Below are positions 40,701 through 55,700 of a DNA stretch of 64,000 nucleotides, one piece after another (position 1 is the first letter of the stretch; every line of letters begins with the position of its first letter). Below the pieces are notes generated by a model. That model made no database searches. It was not told the DNA's origin and worked only from the letters and a program-made list of their open reading frames with translations. Both the position numbers and the translations under genes were made by a program. Source of the DNA: Owenia fusiformis (taxonomy: Eukaryota > Annelida > Polychaeta > Sabellida > Oweniidae); contig CAIIXF020000007.1 in assembly GCA_903813345.2 (NCBI GenBank), positions 1,495,730 to 1,559,729 on the forward strand, read 5' to 3'.

Positions 40701-43700
40701 TCTTGACTATGGGATGAGAAAAATAGAATCCTATCAAGTATTTGTATATATAAGATTTAATTATACTGTATACTCTATGCAAGCAAAGATATGGTATTTG
40801 TAGGACTAGGATTGGTAGAAAAGGGAATTAGTACCAGTTTTTAGCTGTTAGTGCTATATCTATTATCTATCTTATTTTGTAATAATCATAGTGTCGTAGA
40901 TACTTTAATGTTCAGCAGATAGGTAAAAGCGTTTCTATGGTAAATTCAATGTTTTCTATATAATTTATTTTATATTAAACATGGTAATGGTCAATAATGT
41001 CAATGTTCATCAAGTCGTGAAATGTTAATTTTGAAAAAATTCTATATAAGTTTGACCTTGACCCTTCCAAACTCTAAGCTCTTTTTAGTAAATGTGACAT
41101 TTTATATGGGCATTGACATATTGACCTAACCATAAAGCAAATCTACTTGTAAGACCCTGTATACACAATGAAATGCACCTCCATTATTTCCATTATTCCA
41201 ACACTAGCATCATCATGATTCCAACCAGTTTAATCAATACATACATTTTCAATCATTTTGCTCATTAATGACAATGACCAAAAGTTGGTACTTTTGCGAA
41301 TTTCATTTGAATCTGGCAGTCATGGATTAAATGACCAAAAAAAATTGCAAGAAGGAATGCAAGTTTGCATTGTTCCATGGTTTCACTTGAGATAACAAGA
41401 TAACAGATTGTTACTTGAGGCTATTACACCATTTTAAGCAATTTGTCTAAAACATTTTTGTTTCCAGTTTCAAGCAATTTAGAACAATTCAACCATTTCA
41501 CTTGTACTTCAAACATTTCGGCTATTTCAATTGTATTTCAAGCAATTTGGATATTTCACTCGTACTTCAAGCATTTCAGCTATTTCAATTGTATTTCAAG
41601 CAATTTGGCTATTTCACTCGTACTTCAAGCATTTCCGCTATTTCAATTGTATTTCAAGCAATTTGGCCATCTCATTTGTATTTCAAGAAATATGGCCATT
41701 ACACTTGTATTTCGAGCAATTTGGCTATATCATTTGTATCTCAAGAAATTTGGACATTTCACTTATATTTCAAGCAATGTGGCAATTTTGTACTTCAAGC
41801 ATTTTGCCAGCCAGTGTATACAGGGTTTCAATATTACAATGAAGAGGTAATAAGGGTCTACACAATCCACCACTTCTTATATCTATGAATAATAAATATG
41901 AACAATACAAATACCTTCAGATTTCTTTCAAAGAAGTGCTTCAAGCCAAACTTAGCACAAAATTAGCAAAATATTATTTTTCAATTATATAATAAAATCA
42001 TTAATATTCATTTATTTAAATTATTATTTTTTAGTAAAATATTATAATAAAAATATGTGCAGTAGTGCTTTCAATAACATTGTGTGCATCATGTGTAATT
42101 TGATGAAAATAAAAAAAGAGGAATGATAAAAACAAATCATACAGATGAATTTACATATAATTGGCAAATTGGATAATTACTATTTACATACTCAAAATAC
42201 GATTACAATCAATCTTAAATCACATAACAAAAAGCATATCAGTGACAACATTATAAAAATCATTGCAGAGCAAATATTTAAGGTAGTCAAAATGCATCTT
42301 ACTAGGCTTACCTTACCATTCAGTGTTAAAGAACGTACCTTATCAAACCTTATCTGACCATTTTTGCCATACTGGTAGTCCTGAGAGGCCTCTAGGATCC
42401 TCAATGCCCCACTAAGGTAGTCCATGTGCTGAGCAAACACTGACATAACACCTGTAATAGAACTTGGCATTTAGTCTAAAGTCATTTAATTACTGTATAT
42501 AACATTTATTGACATATTGTGTCATAACATGATTACATTTAAGTCATAACTTTGGTAAAATGCATTAATAATTACTTTGTTCAACATTTTCCTTATATCT
42601 TCAAAATTGGGTCAATAATGTACATGTACAGTGAAAAATTCTGTCAAATTGATCAAATATGTTAGAATTACATGAGCAGTCATGATTCAAAAGCAACAGA
42701 ACCCCATGACGTGTAGCATGTACCTATGGTTAGCCTATCTGTTTGGTCAAAGAGTCCCCAACAGCCAGACTGTACCATCCCACTGAGATACTGATTCATC
42801 ATTGGTAGAGTCAGGTCCTCGCTACATGTGATAGTAACACAGTGACGCCCCATCATCTAGAGGATACAATAAAAAAACAATTAAGATATAATACAAACAA
42901 TAAAAATAAACAATACAAACCATAAAAATACAATAACACAAAATAGAATACAATCAATTAAAATAATCATATATAGTAGTATCCAATAGTGGTGCAAGCT
43001 GTTGAGAAAATTGGACTAATACGAGATTATTTGCTGTTTATGTACAGTAATTTAGTAAAAATAAAAAAATGACACCATTCAAACCAACATGAGAGACATT
43101 TTAGTACATGAATAAATGATTCAAATCAAAACTACTGCGTTTACCCTCGCAAGCTCTTGTATGGTTTGTGATTTTCCCGTTCCACTTGGTCCAATAAGAG
43201 AGCCAGCCTGGAAAGACTTCATTGCCATGGTCAAGGTCAGATATGCCCTCTCTGTGAGTGGTGTCAAAATGAGGCTGGTATTTGGGCCGATGTACTCGTA
43301 ATCGTAGTTGAATGTAGATGCCATCTGTTGAAGCTTACAAGGACCAAACTGGTAATCTTGTGACACTTGTGTCTTTGAACGAAATTGTTTAATTGGTGGG
43401 GTCTTCTCGGCTGAAACAGAATTAAATAATGTGTTAGATAATGCTGTTCATCATCATGAATATACTAGTTAAAACCTTATAACCTTAATTTTCTACAAAA
43501 CAATTTTCTCCCTCTTATATTCTTTATAAAAAACAAACTTTGGAATGACACTTTTGACAGTGGTTACAGTACATATACAGTCTTTCAAAAATGTGATCAA
43601 TACATGCCACTCAAAAATTACATCAAATAGTAATCCAATCCAAAAACATAACTCACGTGTTTTGGGCATTTGTGTGCGGGACCGTTTAATTGCAAGACTC

Positions 43701-46700
43701 GACTGCGACTTTGCCATGCTTAACATCTGTTCCAATTCCTTCTTCTTCGATTTCTCATAGTCAGCTTTCTTCTCCTCAGGAGTCATGGGGATGAGCTGCG
43801 TTTTTGCACGAAGGACCACATTGATGTCCATTTGGTACTTGAGCAATTTTAACCAATCGTAACTTGTCTGGTCAAGGTCATCTGAGTTCGACAGCAGCAC
43901 TGGAATAATGAACATATGTTGTAATAGTGCATCTCCTTGGTTATATTTATTTGTTCTCTGTATGATTTAAAGTTTAAAATTCAAGCTATACGTCTGCTTC
44001 ACCTGGAGGAGTTTCGTGTAAGTATACTTTCATGATAGGCATGAAGGTATTAGAGCTTTTGGGATGTGTGTGATGTCAGTATGTATGAAACAAGGTATTA
44101 ACATGCAAAATGTCACCACCTGCCATTTGTTACACACACCAAATGTTGAACTTCGACTGCCAGACACCACCACAAAAAAGTTGGAGACTTTAACAATATA
44201 TCACCACTTGTGGTGGCAACATAACAAATAATGCATATCAATTCATATACAAAGGCAGAAGTAAGAAAGGAAGATGACATACCATCCATGATGTCTCTAT
44301 AGTGCATACACTGCAGCACTAATGCACTAAGCAGGGTGTGAAGACGTTGCCTAGTGTCTGAGAGAGCATAATGGTTAGCTGAGGACCCATAACCCTGCAA
44401 GTTCTCCTGCATTACCTGAGTGTAACTAGCAACTGAAGAGTTAAGCTCCTTCCTGAAGTGAAATATAAAACTTGAATTAATTTACAAAATAACAATCAAT
44501 TGTAATATATATGTTCAGTCAAATCAGCATTATTTTCTTGTTTTATTTAATGTTCCAAATTATATTATTTAATATTGTTATACATCTTTCAAATCTCAAA
44601 TTTGGGAATTGCTTGTGATATATTCAAGGTCCCTCTGAATTACATTTGCAGCTATATAAAGTCCACCCAGAAGATTAAAGAAAGTGACATAAAATAAAAA
44701 ACCTCAAATATCAACAAATATATATTCGCTAGCATTTAAGGCAAGCATACATTACCTTATATCCTGTAATTTATCTATATCTGCTAACTGCAATGCTTTG
44801 AAAACATCCCTCTCCCACAAAATAGCCTCTGTTGTAAGGACAGATTGAACAGGGAACCTCAATAGCCAATGACGGAACTTGTGACGTGCCTCAATCTGTT
44901 CTTGAGGCTTGGTTTCTTTCAAGTTGTCCTCAAATGTTTCAACTTCTTTAAGAACGAGCACTGGTTTCATATTCCCTGGAATATGAATATTAATGCTATG
45001 CACATATAAGTGTTAAAAATGAATCATACCTTAAATGCAAGAATAATGCCCAATGTATAAACATGGAATATTTGAGGCATGGATAGAGCAAGTTGAAAAC
45101 AATGTCATAAACAATTTAAAAATACAAGACATAGAAATGTTCATATAAATAAAAAGAATTTACCTTCAAATGTCATAAACAATTTATAAATACAAGACAT
45201 AGAAATGTTCATATAAATAAAAAGAATTTACCTTCAAATGTCATAAACAATTTATAAATACAAGACATAGAAATGTTCATATAAATAAAAAGAATTTACC
45301 TTCAAATGTCATAAACAATTTATAAATACAAGTCATAGAAATGTTCATATAAATAAAAAGAATTTACCTTCAAATGTCATAAACAATTTATAAATACAAG
45401 ACATAGAAATGTTCATATAAATAAAAAGAATTTACCTTCTTCGAGCCTAGCTTTGGCACATCCCTGAAGGACAAGTGTCATGGTTGTCTTTATGATGTTC
45501 TCTATATTAGCTAGCCACTTGGTTGGCTGGGGGAAGGCCTCAACTTTAGTGTACAGTGGTATACTCTCACATAGTTCACCATGCATGTCTGTCACTTGCA
45601 GCTTACTGGCTATAAACAAAATTCAATTGGTACTTTTCAATTTGTCTCTAAAAGATAGTGTGTGCAATCATACATATCATGGCATGGGCTCAAAAATATG
45701 TGTTTACCAAATATGGAGTGTTATTTGTACAATGAACCAGTTGTAGGGACCTGCCATAATAGCGTTATATAATGGATAACATCACTGAAGATTTCTGCAT
45801 AGAGCTTGATCTGGGTTGTTTGACAATATTGTGAGAAGGTTTCAGTTATATTATCTTATGAAAGAGGCATAATCAAATGTGGAAAAGGAGATCCTTAGGT
45901 ATTTTAAAACAGGCAACTGCTATAGTTCCACTTACCATTTAATGCAAAATCCAGAGCTCGATTCATAGTTGCAACACCAGAGGGCAGGGCAAATGTCAAG
46001 TCTTTGATTCCAGGGAAACATTTCTTGATGAATGGCAATATGGCTTGTGGGTTACGTGAGATTCCTAACAGTTCTGTCAATTCCTGGTTGCTCAGGAAAT
46101 AAAGTCTTGGGAATTCTAAACGTGCCTTCTCAAACAGATTTTCAATGTCTTTCAGTATTTCTTCCTGTGATGACAAGAACAAGCAATAGACTTTTAATTT
46201 TTCAGCACATGTGCATAAAGTATGAATACATGAAGTGATACCCTGTTTAGCATATTGTATTGTATGAACAAAATATTATGGTCTCATATAAAAATGAGGT
46301 GATTTCCAGCTTAAAAACAAATGGGGTATTGTTTCAATTTCAGCAAGAAATCAATAAAATCATTTCATTATTTAAGAAATATAGACCGAAGAGCAGGGCT
46401 ACTATTTTCAAATACACCCCGCAGGGCTTGGCACAAGCGTTTTCTGTACTCCGAACGACCAAAGGGAGTAAGGGGTTCGAAAGTTTTTGTGCCTAGCCCT
46501 AAGGGGTGTATTCGACGATATTACACCTGCTCTGAGGTTTATATTACGATTTGAACATGAAAAGTCACAAGAATATTGCAAAATCATCAATTTCGATGCT
46601 CATTTCCACTTTTTTCATTTCTACTTCCGGTTGAGCTTTTGCACTGAACGAAACACTTAGTACAGAGCCAGGGCATTGATCTCGAATATGCCCCGGGTGA

Positions 46701-49700
46701 AGCATTGACTTTGTCCACATTTATAGAAGGCGTGAATACAGTCATGTTCGAATATATATTAGGAAGATTTTTGTTACCTGTGATGTTATAAGTTGCACAA
46801 ATATATTTCTCAGGTTGTCTCCCTGGAGCAGTCTATATCCCTTTTCCCCTCTGCGATGGTTGATCAGAGACATCACTTTGGGGTCGAACACCACAGTTTT
46901 CATGAACTCCTGTAGAAATAAAAAGATGTCAATAGATGGCGAGTGTGTGCACTTTTTGTATTCACGCACATGTCCATGTATAAGGGAACAGATCTGTTTT
47001 AAAATAAAATAATTATATTTAAGATGGGCTCCTCCCTCCTATGTATTGTTTAGTTTAGCATTGAACTAATGTTTTACTTTCTGGTGAATGGAATTTATCT
47101 ACTTTATACATAAATATTTAATATTTATATGAGCCATTAACACCTTAAATGCCCACAGTAAGTGATAAATATTTTTCGAACATGTAGATGTACTATAATT
47201 GTCAGGAAAATCATTCCAAAGAAGTAGTTTGCATTAAGACCTTTTATTTAGCAAAAGTATCTTACCTTAAACTGCTTATGGACAGTTTCAAACTTGTGTC
47301 CTTGGTCTAACATGCTGTGGAAAAGTTCTGCCTGTTCAAATATCTTCAGCAGGTATAGCCACTATAATAAAACAATAATAATACATAGTCGAAACTTTAT
47401 TATACATTCTATGATTGCAGATTGGATAAAATATTTTTCTTATCTAAAGAACTTAATAATTATTCTCATATTTCTACTTTTTACAATTCAAATCAATTTC
47501 CTAAATAGGTACATATACAGGGCGTTCAATAAGTATTGCTAATTTTGCTATAACTTTTGTTCTGTTTGCTTTTTCTTCATGACTTTCACAACATAAGGTG
47601 CATATACCTGACTTTATTCTAGGTAAGTTTCAAGACAATCGAATCAGTATAAACAAAGTTATGGTTACTAAGGTAACCGGTTTCATGGATATGCGGGGCA
47701 AATTTATGACGTCACTTTGGACGACATTTTGAGTGTTAAAAGCAGTATCATTTAATGCCGTTTAACTCTTGGGATATGCAGTGCAGTTATAAATAATCCA
47801 TTCCAGAGTCTAGTCACTTCATGATCCATATTAACTTCATGAGGTGCTCAAAATAGGCAGCCACCCTTAGCGTCAATGCACAGTTGCTGTCTGGCGACCC
47901 ACTCATGGTACACATTTTTGAAGCCATCCTTAAAGTGTGTGGCTTTAGGGAGGTATTCACTGCAGACATCAGCTGATTGAGATTCTGGTGTGATATTCCT
48001 TTCAGATCCCTTTTCACTGGGGCGAATACAACAAAATCAAGTGGGGCCTTATCTGGGAAATATGCTGCGTACCGCGTGGGGCAATGCTTCCATGCCAAGC
48101 TCTGTTATTGTATTTAAGGAGAATAGAGGATCTGTGAGCAGGGGCGTTATCCTGGTGGACCATATAGGTCGATATTGCTCTTTGAGGACGTTGAAGTGTG
48201 TGGCTAGGGATGTGCAGTGTTCACTGCAGACATCCCCTGAATGAGATTCTAGTGCAATATTCCTCTCAGATCTCTTTTCACCGCTATTAGATAATACATA
48301 TAATTCAAACTGACAACATCAAGATCTGACCATATCAACAGTTTTTATTCATCAACGTGTTTATTTGATGTATAACAATAATTCATCGTGTAAACCCTTA
48401 AGGTTGCCCCGCAAATACGGACAATGGTTACCCTAGTTACCATAACTTTGTCAATACTAAGTCGGTTGTCCAGGAATTTTGAAATTATAAGGTCAGATAT
48501 ATGTTGCTTATGTTGTAAAAGTTTCATGAAGAAATATGTAAGATAACAAAAGTTATAACAAAATTAGCAATACTTATTGAACGCCCTGTACATGTATGTG
48601 CAAATGCCATTGTTAACTTTGGTTCGGTAAGCATTGGTAGTAATTCACTAACATAATAAAATATCAAATACAGTAATATATATTACAAATACAAAATGAA
48701 CTATATTTTTTTATTTTTAATGATACATGTTCACCCTTCTCTTTTTGTTTCTCTCTTTCCTGAAGGCTCAAAATTGATGTACCTTATTCTGGCATATATG
48801 CCAGAGATCCAGTAGTTCCTCCACCTGAGTGACAACATCCATCCAGTACTCCGCCTTGGGACGTTGTTCTGCCAAATATGGTGAATTTAACATAGACAGT
48901 ATCGTTACTTTGCTATCCTGAAATAAAAATACAATATTATTAAGAAACAAGTCAAATTCTTTACTTCAGAGAATATTTTTAATTTATTGAGACTTTCGAC
49001 TAATATCCCTTAGTCTTTTTCAAAATATAACAGCATGTATACATTTATGTGACGTCATAAACAGACAATGGAAAATTTAATTATGTAACAAATGACCTAG
49101 TAACCTAAAAAATAACAACAACAAAAAACATAGATACGAAAAAACGAATGACCTAATAATAACCTTAAGATAAATATATCATCGTTATGGTAACAATTAA
49201 ACTCAAATATTACTATTGCATACTTTGCTATACCATTCTTAATTTACAATATTTTATGATACAAATTGTCCAACTGATACCCATTATCTCTGTTCATTTT
49301 AGGTTGCATTGTTTTAATATGAATTGCTTCCTTAATCCTACGTTTAAGATCATGACTCTCATTATCAATGATTTTTACATTGTTCCAGTTTATATTATGA
49401 TCATATTCCATGGAATGTTCAATAACCGCAGAAGCAAGACCTCCAGTCGACAGTAATGTGGGTCTACGATGTTCTCTGATTCTAGTAACTAGTTCCCGCT
49501 TTGTTTCACCTACATAAGTGGCAATACAGTCTTTACAATCAATTTTGTAAATTACACCGGACTTCTTTTGATCATGTAAAAATCATGAAAAATCATGTAA
49601 AAATCATTGATAATGAGAGTCATGATATTTTCAATCTTAGGGTAGTAGTAAGGCTCATATTTTTGCTGATGAACAATTTGAATATTGAGATTGGTTGACC

Positions 49701-52700
49701 TTAGGTCATAAGGTAATTTATTCGAAAGAGTTAGTGCTCTCAAGATAGTTGAGCTTATAAAAAATAGTTATACCGTATAATGAGAGAAGATATGGCACAG
49801 TCCATTTGTACCTAAAAACTATTATGAATATTTTGAAATCATTTCACTTTACATTGAATATTTCAAGGTGCGACTAAGGATAACTTACCTCAAGGAGGTA
49901 CTTGAGTTCTTCAATCTCAATTAGAACATAGAAGTCTTCATCAATGACCTTGATGCCCCTGGGTACATTAGCCACAGCCTTGTCGTAGCGGTACTTCTCA
50001 ACCCGCTTCCTATTCTTTCCAGAGGGCGCTCTACCCGCTGGAATATTTTCTACAACAACAACAACATATGGATGCTGATTAACTTTTTTATCATTTTACT
50101 AACAATGAGCTTTGGACTCTACCAGGGACTTACAAGTCATTGACTCAAGTAAGCTTGAATCCTCATTTTAAAAAGGGATTCTTACCTTTTGATTGGTAAA
50201 TACTATCAGGAATGTGTTTTGCGAGCTTGAATTGTCTTTCCTTCCAGAGTTTTTCCAGTTTCAGCAGTCTTTGTTCCAGTTCAAACTCAGCCACAGCGCC
50301 ATCATATACCTAATTAATTATATTAAGAAAAGTACAAAATACAAATATTTACAGGAACATAATTTTGATTGTTCATAAAGCAATTAATGATTTAATTTCA
50401 AATGTTTCTATGAGAGTCTACTTCGGGATGTCCATATCAATACAGCACTTGGAAACAAATTCCTTTTGTATTATAGAGGCTGGGAAGCAACTGTTGTTCA
50501 TAAAACATAACGTAATTGAAGTCAATACCTACCAAATGATTGGGTGATAGGTTAATCAATAAAATGAACCTAATTCCATTATTACCTGGTTTATAACTGC
50601 AGAATGCTGGCCCAGGTTGAAAGAGAGAAGTTCATCAACTGTAAACTCCCAGCTAGGGTCGTATTCCTCTCCCATCTGGACAAATATGGCCTTCCAATGT
50701 CTTGGCTGGAAATACACAGAAAATAAAGTTTTTTTGTCATTTATTTTTCAAAATTAAAATTCTACAAAAATTTTACAAAATTAAAATTAAAATAAAAATG
50801 AACAGAAATGAATTTTTCAAATATTTTTTGATAAATAACTAAAAGTGAAATGGCCAGTTCTCTACCAACTAGATCAGAACTCGATTAGAAAATGTAATAT
50901 ATAAGGGATGTTAGTCCTGTTTCACAGTTAAAAGTTTTGTTTAAAAATTCCACTTAAATTTGGGGGAACTGGGTAAAATATATTTGTTCAATGCAGCACT
51001 GGCTAAACATAAACAGCTAACTCCACTAAAAATAAAACCAGGTTAAATCGTTACCTTTAGGGCATCACTGGCTAGTTTATGAAGAAGAGGTAGGTCTTGC
51101 TTAAATTCTCTCAGCATTCTGTACCAGTGAGAAAGCACATTGTCCTCCAGGGGGAGATGTTGCTTCAACTGTCCTGCTGCAACCTGCCATTCGGTGATCT
51201 TGTCCAATGCCTTTTTTACATTCATCTGCAAACAGAGAATATTACATTAATATGGGCCCATGACGAAATCAAGCATTCATGTTGATCTATGATCTTAGAT
51301 GATATAAAATCATACATGATATGGATTCACACACATTTAAAGATTCTAATCTAAATCACTTTCAGGCAAAGAACACACAAGGCATTCACATGTGAAATGT
51401 TATCACCTGCCATTTGTTACATATACCAAATGCCAAACACCAATTGCCAAACACAAACCACCAAACTTCAAATTGAAATGCTTGAAATGATGCAAGTATT
51501 GAAAAAGAGGAAGTGATGTATGCATTGAAATGACTAAAATGATTGAAACAATTGAAACGCAATTTACAGTGTATGGGCTTTATTGATTCAGCGAAATTGA
51601 CTACTTCATTGATTCTTCACTATGTCAAGGATGCAACAAGCAGTGGAATAAGATTTTTGACCAATTTATCATTTTCTTTCTAAAAAAAGAATATCTAGGC
51701 ACATACAGCAACCAACAAACAAATGATTGAAACCAGTACTTAAATCCTTAATCTTAGATAAAATGGAATCAATATATAGCTCAATTCATTAATGTTGATT
51801 TAACATAAAATTAAACAAGGCATTAACATGCAAATGTCACTAACTGGCATTTGTTTCAGATGGGAATGCTGACCACAGAATGCCAAAAACTGTCCACAAA
51901 AAGTTTGAGATTATTTAATATGTCACCACATAAAAACCATGACAATCAATGCATATAATTAAATTTGATATATTATCACTCATCTAATATATAGGACCTT
52001 GTACTTATATCCTTCACCCACAGCAGATCCATATATGTATTAACATAGAACCTAGTATTCTTGTGTTCAATAACAAGAAATAAATCAATGTAAACATGAA
52101 CATATTTCATGACATTATCAAGTCAATTGCTGCTACCAAGGGAATTGAATATGGTTGATTTATGAGGTACAAGATTGAGTAATAAAAAGAAACTTGGGGT
52201 GAAACCAAGTCAAATACACCATACAATATAATTACTCTTAAGTTTCTAGCAAGCTGTAATGATGAAATTAAAAAATTCTGCAAAGTGCAATTCTACATTA
52301 AGGCCAAAATATAAAAATATATATTTTGGCCTTTAATATTTAAAGGCTTAATTCCACAAGAAATAGATCTACTGAAACCCTAAAATTATTGAAAAAAACA
52401 AAAATTCTGTCACTAATTATGGCTTTTATCCCCTCCCCTAACTTAATTAGTTTCATCCGAAAGTGACACATTGATATCTGAACGAACCCGTGAATATCAT
52501 AAGGTGACAGTGTGACTATAGCAGCACGTGAAACTTGACCTTATGACTGCAGTTAAATTGAGATAGAATCTAATAAATGATTTATTTACGAATGGGGCAA
52601 AAATGAACATAGATAAATTAGCAGATTATTTTGGAGTAACAAATACATAAGGGTTATGAACTGGGAGGTTTTGGATTTGGGGATTGTCCAGAGGGAGATG

Positions 52701-55700
52701 TTGCATATCTACCTGAGGGACCGACGGTAGATATGCATGTCTCATGAGGGATAAACCCCATATCAAAACCGACCATACATAACTGCATTATCCTATACCC
52801 AGTAGTTGTCTAATTTTTTTTCAAATTTTATTTTATTTTTGTCAATTTTATTTTCAACATCTTTTTTCACATTTTAAAAAAAAAATTTCAAATGATTTTT
52901 CAAATTTTTTTCAAAGCGGGAAGATATGCCCTGGAGCAGGAGATATGGAGGTTCTTGATATGAAAACCTCAAAATCAGGATACGGGATATATCTTGTTAA
53001 CTTATCTACCTAAAACTCTACTGGGCATTGGATAAAGCTTATATTGGAGTAGCATACATGTAAACAACCTATTTCATGCTTGATTATAACATCAGGGGTC
53101 ATTTGTGCTTCAATACACACTTGTCCTTTTATCTATAAGGCAACAAAAATGTCTTGATCTATTCCAAATTACAGGATACATTAATTGTCTGAAAAATATT
53201 CCAAAGCATTTATCATTTCTGCGTATATCCTGATAAATGTAGCATATGATAAAGAAAGTGATTAAGGTTTGATGAATTACAAGATCAATGCTATTCTGGC
53301 TATTAAGCTTGTCGGGTTAAATGTTAAGACTTAGGCAATAAATCTTCCCCATACATGGAACCAAAATACTTATGAATCTTCCCAGTATGATCTTCTCAAG
53401 AATTAGGTGAAATTGAGATAAAGCAACACCACTTATTTGAAGGGGAGGGGGTGAGCTTCAGATTTTGGAATTAGTTAAATCTCATATTCCATGAAAATGA
53501 TTTATCATATAATTTTCATTAAATTTAGTCATTAATACCAACTCTTTAAAATTTCGTATTTTTTAAAATAAAGTTATAAATATCAGGCACCAATCACTGT
53601 TTTGCCGCACTTGTAGGTTGGCCTTATATGATATTCAATACATTCAGAATTAATTAATTTCAATTATCAAATTGAGATAAGATACAAGTTAAAGAGTTCC
53701 AGAAAGTATTTACTGCTCCCCTTTGTCAAACAAAACCTTCACTCCTGAGACAACAAATCAATATAAACCTCAAGTAGAATGTGACAATTTCTAATCTATT
53801 ATCTTCCGTCAATTAATATTTAACAATCCTTAATCATGTTCAATAAATGGTATCGATCATTGTCCACTTCTATCCACAATTTCTTCTTTAATCCAGCATT
53901 TTCAGTACCTAGTTCAAAAAAATTTCACAACCAACTTCCATAAATCAGAATTCATCTAATAAATCATGATAACTAAATATATAATTTCAGCAATAAATGT
54001 CCCCATATGATCCTGAATTTAAATACAATTACTTGTTGAGGCAACTGATGTATATCATGTCAGTTTGAGATGACCCCTGGATGGATGTATCAATATTCAT
54101 AAATTACTCGAGACAAACAGTCCCTAGAAGAGAACACTGAGCCAAGTATGGCAATATATCTTCAATTGAATAGAACATCTTACCGCATATTTGCTTTCGT
54201 ACTTCAAAAGGCATTAATCTCAGACATTCTCTTTAGGCGTGAATTCTAGCAGAATTGCAAAGCACAATAGATACAATTAAGGAACACAGAGATTTGTGGT
54301 TTAAAATATTATTCAATTATATCAATAAGAATTTTTACTATCAAAATGGTTGTTAACATCCGTGGAGTGAGACCAACTTTGATTTTCAATGGACTAAACA
54401 GACGACGTTGGTGGATAGGAGGTTTAATGAACATGACGACAAAATATCGAAAATTCATCTACTTAGCGATTGGAGTACTCCTTATGTCATCTTTCCATTT
54501 GTACATCCAGATCACCCTCATAGACTCAATGGAAACAACTCTCATTGACAGGCGTAATATGACATCAAATTTTGGATGTGAAGAGAGAAAATCTAAAAAC
54601 TTTATCGTGCTAACCAGCGATTATAGCAATGTTGACGCATTGGCGGAACTTATTAACATTCATCCAAATTTAAAACTGGATACTAAATTATTTGATAGGA
54701 TCGTGAAAATTGACGCTAAAGGTGCTCAATGGAGCTATACGAAACTATTAGCTTATATAAAGATGTACCTGGTAGGGGGTCACAAGCATTGTGGGTACAG
54801 CACAGGGTTTGTGATAACCCCCAGACAATTGGATAAACACCGGCTTAAAATAACAGATTTTGCCAAAGTGTTACCTCATTTCAAACTTGTAGTTCTATAC
54901 AGAAAGAATATATTAGAACAATTCCTGGAAAAGTTAATCTTGGAAAGCACAAATGCAAGGAGTCTGAATTCAAACTCGGCTAAAGTAAAGGTGACAATTA
55001 CCTGGCTAAAGTTTGTGCAATTTATGGCAGATGAGAGGAAATATTGGCATGAACATTTAAAAGACATTCACCAACATAGAGATAAAGTTTTCATCACTTC
55101 AGAGGCCTTGGGGAAAGATTCATCAACACCATTGCAGAGCGTAACAAGATATCTTGGCTTTAACTCACCTCAGAGAATTTATACACCAATGGACAATGTC
55201 CCTGTGAAACTGAGCGCCCAAAAGAACATAGAGAATTACAAATATATGCGGGAACTGATAACTAATACTGCTGCATTGATTAAGCTTGATATACCAGCTC
55301 TGATTCAGAAACTACATCCAGGCATGACAACAGATAATATTCAAACAATTGATGCAGTTCCAACAACTAAAACAGTTCAATCAACTGACAATATTCAATC
55401 AACTGAGACAGTTCAAACAACTAGGAAAGTTCAATCAACCACCGTACTTCGATCAACTACACGATTAGCACAGACAACATTGAAATCAACAAAACTGCCA
55501 GCTACTGCATCAAAAACAATTCATGTTACTAAACCAACATTAAGAACTACAATAAACCCAGTAAAAACAACTAAATCACCTGTTAAAAGTACTGTCAAGC
55601 CAACATCAAAAAGTAACTTGATAATATCAACTGAAGCTATAGCAGTTAGGAAAGCGCGGGCTCTGCAATCAATAACTCAAAAGACGCCATCTATATTATT

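Noticed and set aside
41443-41888. Three overlapping plus-strand frames of 103-135 codons
   Set aside because: Products of the 58-bp minisatellite read in three frames.
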